From Flavobacterium ammoniigenes (GTDB lineage Bacteria > Bacteroidota > Bacteroidia > Flavobacteriales > Flavobacteriaceae): a stretch of DNA of 64,000 bases. Under the pieces are notes generated by a model, which was not told the DNA's origin, made no database searches, and was given only the letters and a program-made list of their open reading frames with translations. The position numbers and the translations under genes were made by a program. Position 1 is the stretch's first letter; every line of letters begins with the position of its first letter. Below, piece after piece: positions 33,693-42,368 of this stretch. Where the stretch lies: positions 2,108,001-2,172,000 of the forward strand of contig NZ_AP025184.1 of NCBI RefSeq assembly GCF_020886055.1. The letters are read 5' to 3'.

Positions 33693-35039
33693 ATGAGCAC
33701 TTTTGAGCAATTCAATCTTCCTAAATCCGTACAAAAAGCCATTGACGAATTGGGCTTTACTACGCCTACTCCAATCCAGGAAAAATCTTTCTCTGTGATT
33801 ATGTCAGGACGAGATATGATGGGAATTGCACAAACTGGAACAGGTAAAACCTTTGCTTATTTATTGCCGTTATTAAAACTATACAAGTTTACCAATACCA
33901 ACACACCTAAAATTGTGATTTTGGTACCTACCCGAGAATTAGTGGTTCAAGTAGTTGAAGAAGTGGAGAAACTGACCAAATACATGTCGGTTAGCACGCT
34001 CGGAATTTATGGAGGGGTGAACATCAATACGCAGAAAAAAGCAGTTTACGAAGGTGTGGATATATTAGTTGGAACACCCGGTAGAACAATGGATTTGGCC
34101 TTAGATGCAGTAGTTCGTTTTGACGAAACTCAAAAATTAGTCATCGACGAATTTGACGAAATGTTGAATTTAGGATTTAGAACCCAATTAACGGCTCTGC
34201 TAGCGATGATGAAAACCAAACGTCAAAACATATTGTTTTCAGCAACCATGACCGAAGAGGTAGATGCTGTTTTGAACGACTTTTTTGACTATCCAGAGGA
34301 AGTCACACTATCAGCTTCGGGAACACCATTAGAAAAAATAAAACAAATTACATATCAGGTTCCGAATTTCAATACCAAAGTTAATTTATTGAAACATTTA
34401 TTGACTTCAGACGAAAGTATGAGTCGAGTTTTGGTTTTTGTGAACAATAAAAAAATATCGGATATGCTGTTTGAAAGCATTGATGAAGAATTTGAAGGAC
34501 AGTTTGGAGTAATTCACTCCAATAAATCACAAAACTACCGTTTAAGCACGATGGCAGAGTTTCAAGAAGGTAATTTGCGTGGTTTAATTACGACCGATAT
34601 TATGGCGAGAGGTTTGGATATTTCCAATATTACACACGTCATCAACTTTGAAATGCCAGAGCTTCCTGAATTGTACATGCACCGAATTGGACGAACCGGT
34701 CGTGCTGATGCTGAAGGAACTTCCATTAGCTTTGTAACCCCTCGCGAAGAAGAATCTTTTGTGGAGGTAGAAGTTTTAATGAACAAAGAACTCGAAATCA
34801 CTCCATTTCCAGAAGAAGTTGAAATTTCCATCAAGTTGATTGGTCCAGAAAAAGACCGCCAACCGGTGAAGTTTTTGATGAAAAAAGTGAAATTAGAGGG
34901 TGATGGGGCTTACCACGAAAAAGCCAAAAAGAATACCAAAGTCAACTTGGGTGGTCCATCAAAAACAAAGAAAAAAACACACGGATCTGTCAACCGAAAC
35001 ATGCTTAAAACTAGAGCTCAGAAAAAGAAGAAAAAGTAA
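33693..35039 (+). CDS. DEAD-box RNA helicase (RhlE-like) with DEFD motif
   Basis: ATP-dependent RNA helicase probably acting in ribosome assembly or mRNA decay. 448 residues: Q-motif (FNLPKSVQKAIDELGFTTPTPIQ), Walker A AQTGTGKT, PTREL, GGVN, TPGR, motif II VIDEFDEML (DEFD instead of DEAD), SAT, then helicase domain 2 with VFVNNKK, TDIMARGLDI and HRIGRTGRA. The C-terminal 60 residues are a Lys-rich tail (KKKTHGSVNRNMLKTRAQKKKKK) likely to bind RNA. Ends 6 bases from the convergent lactonase gene. Confidence 0.93.
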   Translation: MSTFEQFNLPKSVQKAIDELGFTTPTPIQEKSFSVIMSGRDMMGIAQTGTGKTFAYLLPLLKLYKFTNTNTPKIVILVPTRELVVQVVEEVEKLTKYMSVSTLGIYGGVNINTQKKAVYEGVDILVGTPGRTMDLALDAVVRFDETQKLVIDEFDEMLNLGFRTQLTALLAMMKTKRQNILFSATMTEEVDAVLNDFFDYPEEVTLSASGTPLEKIKQITYQVPNFNTKVNLLKHLLTSDESMSRVLVFVNNKKISDMLFESIDEEFEGQFGVIHSNKSQNYRLSTMAEFQEGNLRGLITTDIMARGLDISNITHVINFEMPELPELYMHRIGRTGRADAEGTSISFVTPREEESFVEVEVLMNKELEITPFPEEVEISIKLIGPEKDRQPVKFLMKKVKLEGDGAYHEKAKKNTKVNLGGPSKTKKKTHGSVNRNMLKTRAQKKKKK

Positions 35040-35045
35040 TTACAA

Positions 35046-36155
35046 TTACTTCTGATTCCCGAAAACTAAACATACCGGAGAACACAATTCAATTCGTTTA
35101 CCCGTATCGGAAATTGCTCCTGAAGATAAATCCCTTTTAAAAACAACAATGTCATTAGAATATTGATGTGCAACTAAAAGAAACTTACCGGTTGGATCAA
35201 TGACAAAATTTCGAGGTCCCTTCCCTAAAGAAGAAACAACTGAAAGCGACTGTAACTGACCATTTTTAAGTATTTTGAAAATAGAAATTGTATTTGCTTC
35301 ACCTCGATTCGAAGCATACAGAAACTTTCCATCAGGCGAAATATGAATATCAGCTCCGGTAAAATTACCTTTAAAATCTTTCGCTAAAATGGTAGTTTCT
35401 TGAATTTTATTCAATTTATCATTAGCAAAATCAAATACTGAAATAGCGCCATTTAATTCTTGCAACACATACAGCTTTTTCCCGTCTTTGCTAAAAGTTA
35501 AATGACGCGGTCCACTCCCCGATTGAACTGGAATCGAACTTTCCCATTGCAAAACATCATTAGCAGCATCTGGATGGTATTTATAAATATCTACAGAATC
35601 GGTACCTAAATCAGTACTCAATACATATTTCTTATCTGGTGAAAAATACACCATATGAACATGAGCACTTTCTTGGCGTGGATGAATTCCTTTGCCCTTG
35701 TGTTGCATTAGTTGTTTGACCTCGGTCAAACTACCATCTGTATTTTTTCTAAAAACAGCAATATTACCACCAGAATAATTAGCCACAATCACATTCAGAA
35801 CATCATTGATAATATAGCAAGGATCTGCACCCTGCGCCTTTTGCTGATTCAAACTCGTTAATTGACCTGTAGTTCCATCCAATCCAAAAGAGCTTATCGT
35901 ACTTTCAGTTCCGTTTTCATTGACTGAATACAGCACTTTTTGGTTTTTAGAAAGTGCTAGATAGCTAGGGTTAATTACTTTTTCAGTCGCATTTTTGAAC
36001 ACAAAATCACCCGTATTGGTATCAAAATCGTACACATAGATACCTTTACTATCACAACTATTAGTATAAGTACCAATGAATAAAGGTAGATTTTTGGTTT
36101 GGGCTTGTGACAAAGAAATTAAACCCAAGAACAGAAGTAGAATACTATTTTTCAT
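35046..36155 (-). CDS. secreted lactonase-family beta-propeller (6-phosphogluconolactonase-like)
   Basis: Seven-bladed propeller of the lactonase family (Pgl/YbhE type). I chose the start at 36155, giving signal peptide MKNSILLLFLGLISLSQAQ; the longer reading from 36230 would put 25 extra residues before it. Motifs: LFIGTYTNSCDSKGIYVYDFDTNTG, GTDSVDIYKYH, GSGPRHLTFSKDGKKLYVLQEL, HISPDGKFLYASNRGEANTISIFKI and GPRNFVIDPTGKFLLVAHQ. Being exported, it is unlikely to serve the cytosolic pentose phosphate pathway; it may hydrolyse other lactones. 369 residues. Confidence 0.87.
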   Translation of the reverse strand: MKNSILLLFLGLISLSQAQTKNLPLFIGTYTNSCDSKGIYVYDFDTNTGDFVFKNATEKVINPSYLALSKNQKVLYSVNENGTESTISSFGLDGTTGQLTSLNQQKAQGADPCYIINDVLNVIVANYSGGNIAVFRKNTDGSLTEVKQLMQHKGKGIHPRQESAHVHMVYFSPDKKYVLSTDLGTDSVDIYKYHPDAANDVLQWESSIPVQSGSGPRHLTFSKDGKKLYVLQELNGAISVFDFANDKLNKIQETTILAKDFKGNFTGADIHISPDGKFLYASNRGEANTISIFKILKNGQLQSLSVVSSLGKGPRNFVIDPTGKFLLVAHQYSNDIVVFKRDLSSGAISDTGKRIELCSPVCLVFGNQK

Positions 36156-36578
36156 TTTGAATACAATTGAAGGGCTAAAATAAACAATAATGATATGCAC
36201 TACATTGTAAATGGATGTATTTAAATCCAAATTGCTAAAATTAAATTAAAGAGAGACATCTATGTAGCATGTAAAACTATAAAAACTAGTTTCGAATATA
36301 TATCTGATCAATTCAATCACAACATTTTTTAATGAAGTGTAAAGCAAAACCAACCTTGGTCGAATATGGAAATGGTTTCTTATATTTGCACTGTAATTAA
36401 GAATTATAAAATAATTATTAATTGATTCGCAACGTAATATTGAAAAAAAAATATTTGATTTTTCAATCAGATAAAAATCAAATTTGATATAAATAATTAC
36501 TTTCGATAAAATATTTTAAAATACTGGTTTAGAATATAATAATAAGCAGATTTTACACAATAAAAAATCAAACACAAC
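36156..36578. other. intergenic region with dihydroorotase-like promoter
   Basis: The longest gene-free stretch in the window (423 bases), between the divergent lactonase and dihydroorotase-like genes. Very AT-rich. It holds one good plus-strand promoter (TTG 36356-36358, TATATTTG 36381-36388). No tRNA, riboswitch or small protein gene is recognisable. The predicted leader from that promoter is about 185 bases, long for this organism. Confidence 0.6.
36356..36388 (+). promoter_or_regulatory. promoter of the dihydroorotase-like gene
   Basis: TTG (36356-36358), 22-base spacer, TATATTTG (36381-36388), followed by a long AT-rich leader to the ATG at 36579. Confidence 0.55.
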
Positions 36579-37835
36579 ATGAAAACAATCATCAGAAGCG
36601 CAACTATTATCGATCCTAATAGTCCATTTCACAACAAGACTGTAGACATATTCATTGCAGATGGTTGTATCACTAAAATTGGGGCCACCCTCCCTAATCC
36701 AGATAATTGTCAAGAAATTCAATTGGACAATCTACATGTTTCACCAGGATGGTTTGACAGCAGTGTTTCACTTGGCGAACCGGGATTTGAAGATCGAGAA
36801 ACTATTAAAAACGGTTTACAGGTTGCTGCTAAAAGCGGGTTTACCGGAATTGCACTACAACCCAACTCTTACCCAATAATTGACAATCAATCGCAAGTTC
36901 ATTTTGTAAAAAGTAAAGCACAAAGTGCAGCAACTGAGCTCTTTCCTATTGGAGCATTAACCAAAGGGAGTGAAGGAAAAGATATGGCTGAATTGTTCGA
37001 TATGAAAAATGCTGGAGCTATAGCTTTTGGAGATTACAATAGAAGTTTGGATAATGCCAATTTGTTAAAAATAGCCTTGCAATACGCACAAGATTTTGAT
37101 GGCTTAGTAATCGCTTTCTCCCAAGACGAAAAAATCAAAGGGAATGGTGTCGCAAATGAAGGTGTTGTTTCAACACGATTAGGCTTAAAAGGAATACCTA
37201 ATTTAGCAGAAGAATTACAAGTGGCTAGGAACTTATTTCTCCTTGAATATACCGGAGGAAAACTACATATGCCAACTATTTCCACCGCGAAATCAGTAGC
37301 TTTAATCCAAGAAGCTAAAACTAAAGGACTGAATGTAAGTTGCAGTGTTTCAGTTCACAACATTATTTTAACTGATGTAAAACTAGAAGATTTTGATACT
37401 CGCTTCAAAGTAAACCCTCCATTACGAACAGAAGCTGATCGACTCGCTTTGATTGAAGGTGTTAAAAACGGCACTATTGATTTGATTACTTCAGATCACA
37501 ATCCAATTGATATCGAACATAAAAAAATGGATTTTGACACGGCAAAAAGTGGAACAATTGGTTTGGAAAGTGCTTTTGGAGCTTTACTGACAGTATTGCC
37601 TCTCGAAACAGTAATTAATAAACTTACCGCAGCTAGAGCTTTATTTGGAATAGAAAATCCAACAATCTCTGAGGGCGCTAAAGCTAATTTAAGTTTATTC
37701 AATCCGGAGGGGAAAAGCACTTTTACTTCTGAATCCATTTTGTCAAAATCGAAAAACTCCGCTTTTATTGGCACTGAAATGAAAGGAAAAGTATACGGAA
37801 TTATGAATCAAAACCAATTGATTCTAAACCAATAA
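36579..37835 (+). CDS. dihydroorotase-like protein lacking metal ligands
   Basis: 418-residue amidohydrolase-fold protein of the dihydroorotase (PyrC/PyrC') family. In active dihydroorotases the first strand carries D-x-H-x-H-x-R-E-P-G; here residues 60-69 read DSSVSLGEPG, so both His ligands (S62, S64) and the substrate Arg (G66) are gone. The HAED-type His is replaced (FSQDE, about 180-184) and the second-site His pair is reduced (LHMPTIST, H230 only). SDHNPID (D306, H307) persists. It is therefore most likely an inactive PyrC'-like homologue, perhaps a structural partner of aspartate transcarbamoylase as known for PyrC' in other bacteria. First gene of a three-gene run. Confidence 0.88.
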   Translation: MKTIIRSATIIDPNSPFHNKTVDIFIADGCITKIGATLPNPDNCQEIQLDNLHVSPGWFDSSVSLGEPGFEDRETIKNGLQVAAKSGFTGIALQPNSYPIIDNQSQVHFVKSKAQSAATELFPIGALTKGSEGKDMAELFDMKNAGAIAFGDYNRSLDNANLLKIALQYAQDFDGLVIAFSQDEKIKGNGVANEGVVSTRLGLKGIPNLAEELQVARNLFLLEYTGGKLHMPTISTAKSVALIQEAKTKGLNVSCSVSVHNIILTDVKLEDFDTRFKVNPPLRTEADRLALIEGVKNGTIDLITSDHNPIDIEHKKMDFDTAKSGTIGLESAFGALLTVLPLETVINKLTAARALFGIENPTISEGAKANLSLFNPEGKSTFTSESILSKSKNSAFIGTEMKGKVYGIMNQNQLILNQ

Positions 37836-37838
37836 ATC

Positions 37839-38168
37839 ATGAATAAAGAAACGATTGAAGCAGGGAAATCAACCGCCATTACCAGTTATATTTTAGGAAT
37901 TGGCGTTTTTATCGCCATGTCCATGAATGCCGAAAATAAGAATCCGTTTGCTACTTTTCATATCCGTCAAGGATTAGGATTAACACTGACATTTATCTCT
38001 TTGGGTTTAATCATTAGCAATTTTGACAGTTTATTGATTTCATTTCCCATGTGGATTTTCATTTCCATTTTATGGAGTTATGGTATTTTTACCGCTATTA
38101 AAGGCGAAACCAAACCTATACCGCTTTTAGGAACTTATTTCCAGAAATGGTTATCCAATATTTCGTAA
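37839..38168 (+). CDS. small polytopic membrane protein
   Basis: 109-residue protein with about three TM helices (residues 14-29 ITSYILGIGVFIAMSM, 44-62 and 67-89), ending PIPLLGTYFQKWLSNIS. The arrangement GLGLTLTF, WSYGIFTAIKGETKPIPLLG resembles Tic20/DUF4870-like small membrane proteins, but I cannot assign the family firmly. It lies 3 bases after the dihydroorotase-like gene and 4 bases before the hydrolase gene, so is co-transcribed. Confidence 0.75.
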   Translation: MNKETIEAGKSTAITSYILGIGVFIAMSMNAENKNPFATFHIRQGLGLTLTFISLGLIISNFDSLLISFPMWIFISILWSYGIFTAIKGETKPIPLLGTYFQKWLSNIS

Positions 38169-38172
38169 CATC

Positions 38173-38823
38173 ATGAATTTATCATTAGAATACCTAATCA
38201 AAGAGCCTAAAATAAAAAAGGAGTCCAATCCCCTTTTGCTTTTATTACACGGATACGGAAGCAATGAAGCCGATTTGTTTTCTTTTGCCTCTGAACTTCC
38301 TGAAGACAATTACATCGTTTCAGCGCGTGCTCCTTATGATTTACAATACGGAAGTTATGCTTGGTATGCCATCAATTTTGATGCCGACGAAAATAAATTT
38401 TCTGACAATGAACAAGCTAAAGTTTCCAGAGATTTGATTGGTACATTTATAGATGAACTAGTTGCTAATTATCCAATTGATAAAAACAGTATTACGCTAA
38501 TTGGTTTTAGCCAAGGGGCCATTTTAAGTTATGGAGTAGCGCTTTCAGATCCAAAAAAAATCAAAAATGTGATCGGATTGAGTGGCTATGTTAGCGAACC
38601 CATTTTAAAACAAGGGTTTGAAAATAATGACTTTTCCACTCTAGGAGTTTTTGTATCTCACGGAACCGTAGACCAAGTAATTCCAATTGAATGGGCTAGA
38701 AAGTCGGATAATTTTTTAACTCAAACAAATATTGCTCACACCTATAAAGAATATCCTATAGGTCATGGGATTTCTCCTCAAGTATTTTTCGACTTTAAGA
38801 ATTGGCTTCAAGCCCATTCTTAA
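38173..38823 (+). CDS. alpha/beta hydrolase, phospholipase/carboxylesterase family
   Basis: 216-residue cytosolic serine hydrolase of the YpfH/phospholipase-carboxylesterase family. Oxyanion LLLLHGYGSNEADLF (about 22-36), nucleophile elbow LIGFSQGAILSYG (Ser in GFSQG), Asp in SHGTVDQVIPIEW and His in PIGHGISPQVF complete the triad. No signal peptide. Last gene of the dihydroorotase-like operon; convergent with the following minus-strand gene (6-base gap). The ester substrate is unknown. Confidence 0.9.
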   Translation: MNLSLEYLIKEPKIKKESNPLLLLLHGYGSNEADLFSFASELPEDNYIVSARAPYDLQYGSYAWYAINFDADENKFSDNEQAKVSRDLIGTFIDELVANYPIDKNSITLIGFSQGAILSYGVALSDPKKIKNVIGLSGYVSEPILKQGFENNDFSTLGVFVSHGTVDQVIPIEWARKSDNFLTQTNIAHTYKEYPIGHGISPQVFFDFKNWLQAHS

Positions 38824-38829
38824 TTCATT

Positions 38830-39330
38830 TTATTTTTGATATAAAAGCGATTGATTGACTTCAAAAGTGATGGTTTCATCCTCATTTACGAAATATTTTA
38901 AGAGTACTTCGCCCCAAATTTCGCCATCACTAAAATCAGCGATGATCCAGCGGTGATTCAATATTTTTACTTTGTTGATAATGAATTTATTCGCCCCAAT
39001 TTGATCTTGGCCGGTATATGGATTCCCTTTTAGATTGGAATTGTAATCCAGTAATTTTTCCGTCACCACAGGAATTAACTTTTCGTATTGAATTATCATT
39101 TGCGAATTCTGATTCTCAAAATAGTTTTGCGCATTTTCGTTTTTAGCCAAAGAAAAATAATTAGCATCTGCCAATTGATTGGTAACTAGAGCCAAGCTAT
39201 CACGTAATTTAGTGATTTTTCGCTCAGAACGCTTTTGTTCAAATTGTAATTCGCTATTCAAAAAAACATAGGTAAACAAAGTAGTCAATGCAAAAAGTAT
39301 AGTCAAATAAAGGAGTAAAGAACGTTTCAT
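38830..39330 (-). CDS. membrane-anchored protein of unknown function
   Basis: 166-residue protein: one N-terminal TM helix (residues 4-25, LLLYLTILFALTTLFTYVFLN), a charged helical/coiled-coil stretch (about 28-58, FEQKRSERKITKLRDSLALVTNQLADA) and a C-terminal soluble domain ending in short beta segments (VKILNHRWIIADFSDGEIWGEVLLKYFVNED). It lies 7 bases downstream of the MBL hydrolase on the same strand, so they are probably co-expressed. I do not recognise the family. Confidence 0.75.
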   Translation of the reverse strand: MKRSLLLYLTILFALTTLFTYVFLNSELQFEQKRSERKITKLRDSLALVTNQLADANYFSLAKNENAQNYFENQNSQMIIQYEKLIPVVTEKLLDYNSNLKGNPYTGQDQIGANKFIINKVKILNHRWIIADFSDGEIWGEVLLKYFVNEDETITFEVNQSLLYQK

Positions 39331-39337
39331 AGGAAAA

Positions 39338-40102
39338 TTAAATAGTGATTTCTAAATTATCATAAGCGATAAAAACATTTTCAGGAAGACTTTTTTGTAC
39401 TTCTTCATGAAAACCTAAATGGTGGCTTATGTGTGTTAAATAGGCTTTTTCAGGTTGTACCAAAGTTATAAAATCTAAAGCTTCCTGCAAATTGAAATGG
39501 GTAGCATGTGGCTCTTCTCGTAAAGCATTTACGACCAAAACTTTAAGCCCTTTTAGCTTTTGGATTTCCGATTCTTCAATCGTCTTTACATCCGTTAAAT
39601 ACGCAAAATCATCTATACGATAACCAAAGACCTGCAGGTCACCATGCATTACGTTAATAGGAATAGCTGTTTTATTTCCAACTGAAAACGGGATATTGTT
39701 TTGTACTTCAAAGGTACATACAGATGGTGCGCCAGGATATCTATTGACTGTTTCAAACACATAATCGAAACGTCGTTTCAAATTCTCAATTACACGTTGA
39801 TGAGCATAAATCGGCATTGGACCTTGCCGAAAGTTAAATGGGCGAATATCATCAATTCCTGCCGTGTGATCTGCATGTTCGTGAGTAAATAAAATTCCGT
39901 CAACTTGTTGGCAATTAGAAACCAGCATTTGTTGTCTAAAATCGGGGCCACAATCAAAAACAAACGAATGATTATCCCAAGACAGCCATGCCGAAACCCG
40001 CAAGCGTTTGTCTTTGGCATCAGCACTTTTGCAAACAGGATGATCGCTTCCGATAATTGGAATGCCTTGTGATGTACCTGTTCCTAAAAAATATACTTTC
40101 AA
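39338..40102 (-). CDS. MBL-fold metallohydrolase (PhnP-like)
   Basis: 254-residue metallo-beta-lactamase-fold phosphodiesterase similar to PhnP/ElaC. Motifs: FLGTGTSQGIP (3-13), HEHADH (H74, H76, D78, H79), MHGDLQVFGYRI (third metal His), AYLTDVKTI (bridging Asp) and THISHHLGFHEEV. All dinuclear metal ligands look intact. PhnP acts on cyclic phosphodiesters; this protein has no phn neighbours, so the substrate is open. Upstream 228 bases hold the promoter of the divergent gene. Confidence 0.9.
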   Translation of the reverse strand: MKVYFLGTGTSQGIPIIGSDHPVCKSADAKDKRLRVSAWLSWDNHSFVFDCGPDFRQQMLVSNCQQVDGILFTHEHADHTAGIDDIRPFNFRQGPMPIYAHQRVIENLKRRFDYVFETVNRYPGAPSVCTFEVQNNIPFSVGNKTAIPINVMHGDLQVFGYRIDDFAYLTDVKTIEESEIQKLKGLKVLVVNALREEPHATHFNLQEALDFITLVQPEKAYLTHISHHLGFHEEVQKSLPENVFIAYDNLEITI

Positions 40103-40274
40103 TAGTGACAGTTGTTTTTTGGTTGATTAAATAATTGCCAATTCGTATTGTGTTAATATCAAAAAAAATAGTCTTCAAAAATAGTAATTCTACATTTGAA
40201 AGCGCTAAAAATACGATTCAAATAATAATCGAATGTAGTTGTTATTTTTTTATAAAATTATGGTTAAATTTCTT

Positions 40275-40302
40275 TTGGCAAACCCCTTATTTGTTAACTT
40301 TG
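40275..40302 (+). promoter_or_regulatory. promoter with dyad over -7 element
   Basis: TTG (40275-40277), 17-base spacer, TAACTTTG (40295-40302). A TGTTA-N6-TAACA dyad (40292-40307) encloses the -7 element. Confidence 0.7.
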
Positions 40303-40369
40303 TAACATTAAAGCCCATTTAATACAAAAAATGCATACTAAAAAGATAAAACTCAAAGGAGATAAAGTA

Positions 40370-41791
40370 ATGGAGCAAATTCCTTCTATTAAGGATAAAG
40401 CGCTCCGTATCAACCTCAACGAAAATATTTACGGAACTTTTGCTGAAATTGGCGCAGGCCAAGAAACGGTTCGACACTTTTTTAGAGCAGGTGGTTCCTC
40501 TGGTACAATTGCAAAAGCAATGTCTGCTTACGACAAAGATTTTAGTGATGCCGTTTACGGTATTGAAGAAGATGGTCGCTATGTAACTGAAAGCCGATTG
40601 AAAAAGATGCTTTCGCATGAGGTAAGCTTAATTGAAAAGCGTTTGAGTCGTGACAAACATCCCAATAAGATGTTTTTCAGTTATGCTAACACGGTAGCTA
40701 CTATCGACTTTGCAAAGCAATTCAAAGGGCATGGATGGGTTGGAATTAGTTTCCAAATTGAACCAGACGAAGCGTACAACGAAATCATACTCCACATTCG
40801 GTTCAAAGAAACGGATTCGAGATTGCAACAAGAAACCCTAGGTATATTAGGGGTAAACTTGATTTATGGTGCGTATTACAAATACAACGATCCAAAAAAA
40901 TTGTTGCGCTATTTGTACGACCATTTGGACAAAGACCAACTAGAAATTGACACCATTAACTTTTCTGGACCTCGTTTTGCTGATGTAGACAACCGTTTGA
41001 TGAGTTTGCAATTGGTTAAAAATGGAATGACTGATGCCGTAATGTTCAATCCAGAAGGAAAAAACATATTACCGGCTGCAATTTTATACAAGAAAAATTT
41101 ATTAGCCTTTAGAGGAAGTTTCCGACCTGTAACTAAGGTAAATATGGACATGTACGAGAAATCGTTGAAAATGTTCCTCAATGAAAATAAAGTTGAAAAA
41201 GAAAACACACTCGTAGTATTTGAAATCACCTTATCTAACTTGCGATCTGATGGTGAAATCGACGAAAGAGATTTTATGGATCGTGCCGAGTTACTTTGTT
41301 CTTTGGGACAAACTGTAATGATTTCAAATTTCCAAGAATACTATAAAGTAGTGGAATATTTTGCTAATTATACCAAAGCCCGCATGGGATTAGCCATGGG
41401 AGTTAACAACTTAGTCGATATCTTTGACGAAAAATACTACCGCCATTTGAGCGGAGGAATCCTAGAAGCCTTTGGTAAGTTATTCTACCGCGACATGAAA
41501 GTATTCTTATACCCAATGATAGGAGAGAATGGCGAAATCATAACTTCTGAAAACCTAAAAGTACATCCACGAATGAAAGAATTGTACAAATTCTTTAAAT
41601 TCAATGGAAAAGTAATTGATATTGAAGATTACAATCCTGAAATATTAGAAGTATTCTCCCGTGAGGTGCTTAAAATGATTAGTCAAGGTAAAGAAGGTTG
41701 GGAACCAATGCTTCCTTCCGGTGTAGCTGAAATTATCAAAGAACACCATTTATTTGGCTATGAGCCAAGTAAATTCTTGAAAGAGGTATAA
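40370..41791 (+). CDS. conserved soluble protein of unknown function
   Basis: 473 residues from ATG 40370 (MEQIPSIKDKALRINLNENIYGTFAEIGAGQE); an in-frame ATG at 40331 would add 13 residues. I chose 40370 because a rare Shine-Dalgarno-like AAAGGAGA (40355-40362) precedes it. Strongly conserved-looking stretches: GTFAEIGAGQETVRHFFRAGGSSGTIAKAMSAYDKDFSDAVYG, HPNKMFFSYANTVATIDF, GHGWVGISFQ, LGVNLIYGAYY and MGLAMGVNNLVDIFDEKYYRHLSGGILEAFGKLF. No signal peptide or TM helix. From memory, homologues occur in many phyla, often named TonB-dependent receptor or nicotinate-nucleotide adenylyltransferase; neither name fits what I see. Function unknown. Confidence 0.85.
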   Translation: MEQIPSIKDKALRINLNENIYGTFAEIGAGQETVRHFFRAGGSSGTIAKAMSAYDKDFSDAVYGIEEDGRYVTESRLKKMLSHEVSLIEKRLSRDKHPNKMFFSYANTVATIDFAKQFKGHGWVGISFQIEPDEAYNEIILHIRFKETDSRLQQETLGILGVNLIYGAYYKYNDPKKLLRYLYDHLDKDQLEIDTINFSGPRFADVDNRLMSLQLVKNGMTDAVMFNPEGKNILPAAILYKKNLLAFRGSFRPVTKVNMDMYEKSLKMFLNENKVEKENTLVVFEITLSNLRSDGEIDERDFMDRAELLCSLGQTVMISNFQEYYKVVEYFANYTKARMGLAMGVNNLVDIFDEKYYRHLSGGILEAFGKLFYRDMKVFLYPMIGENGEIITSENLKVHPRMKELYKFFKFNGKVIDIEDYNPEILEVFSREVLKMISQGKEGWEPMLPSGVAEIIKEHHLFGYEPSKFLKEV

Positions 41792-41810
41792 GTAACCAAA
41801 AAATAGATAA

Positions 41811-41845
41811 AAAAAATCCCCAACTGTTTTCAATTGGGGATTTTT
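41811..41845. terminator. bidirectional terminator
   Basis: Stem TCCCCAA (41817-41823) / TTGGGGA (41834-41840) with A-run left and T-run right. Shared by the unknown gene (plus) and bcp (minus). Confidence 0.85.
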
Positions 41846-41858
41846 ATTTGAAATAGGA

Positions 41859-42311
41859 TTACTTCAAAATCTGATCAGCATGCGCTTTGGTTTTAACTTC
41901 TGAAATGACGTCTGCTATAATTCCGTTTTCATCAATTACGAAAGTAGTCCTATGAATTCCATCGTATTCTTTACCCATAAACTTCTTTGGTCCCCAAACT
42001 CCAAAAGCTTGAATTACCGATTTATCTTCATCAGCCAATAATGGGAAAGGAAAATCAAATTTTTCCTTGAATTTAGCTTGCGCTTTTTGAGGATCGGCAC
42101 TAACTCCAAGAAGTGCATAATTATTGGCTTTAAATCGCTCAAAATTATCTCTTAGATCGCAAGCTTCGGCAGTACAACCAGGGGTATTCGCTTTTGGATA
42201 AAAGAAAACCACTAGTTTTTTCCCTTTGTAATCCGCTAATTGATGAGATTTTCCGTCTTGATCCACTCCAGAAAATTTCGGAGCCTGATCCCCTATTTTT
42301 AATGTTGTCAT
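41859..42311 (-). CDS. bcp: thioredoxin-dependent thiol peroxidase (peroxiredoxin Q/Bcp)
   Basis: 150-residue Bcp-type atypical 2-Cys peroxiredoxin that reduces hydroperoxides using thioredoxin. Peroxidatic C46 and resolving C51 lie in YPKANTPGCTAEACDLRDNF, matching E. coli Bcp spacing; catalytic Thr and Pro are present. Other motifs: GVSADPQKAQAKFKEKFDFPFPLLADEDK and VWGPKKFMGKEYDGIHRTTFVID. Divergent from nth (57-base gap). Full length and likely active. Confidence 0.95.
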   Translation of the reverse strand: MTTLKIGDQAPKFSGVDQDGKSHQLADYKGKKLVVFFYPKANTPGCTAEACDLRDNFERFKANNYALLGVSADPQKAQAKFKEKFDFPFPLLADEDKSVIQAFGVWGPKKFMGKEYDGIHRTTFVIDENGIIADVISEVKTKAHADQILK

Positions 42312-42368
42312 GTATTTAGTATTGAATTATTGGAATTGTATTATTTTTACTGGAATAAAAGTACAAAA

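Noticed and set aside
36156..36578. Riboswitch or small RNA in the longest intergenic gap
   Set aside because: AT-rich sequence without a stable conserved-looking fold that I can recognise; only a promoter is supported.
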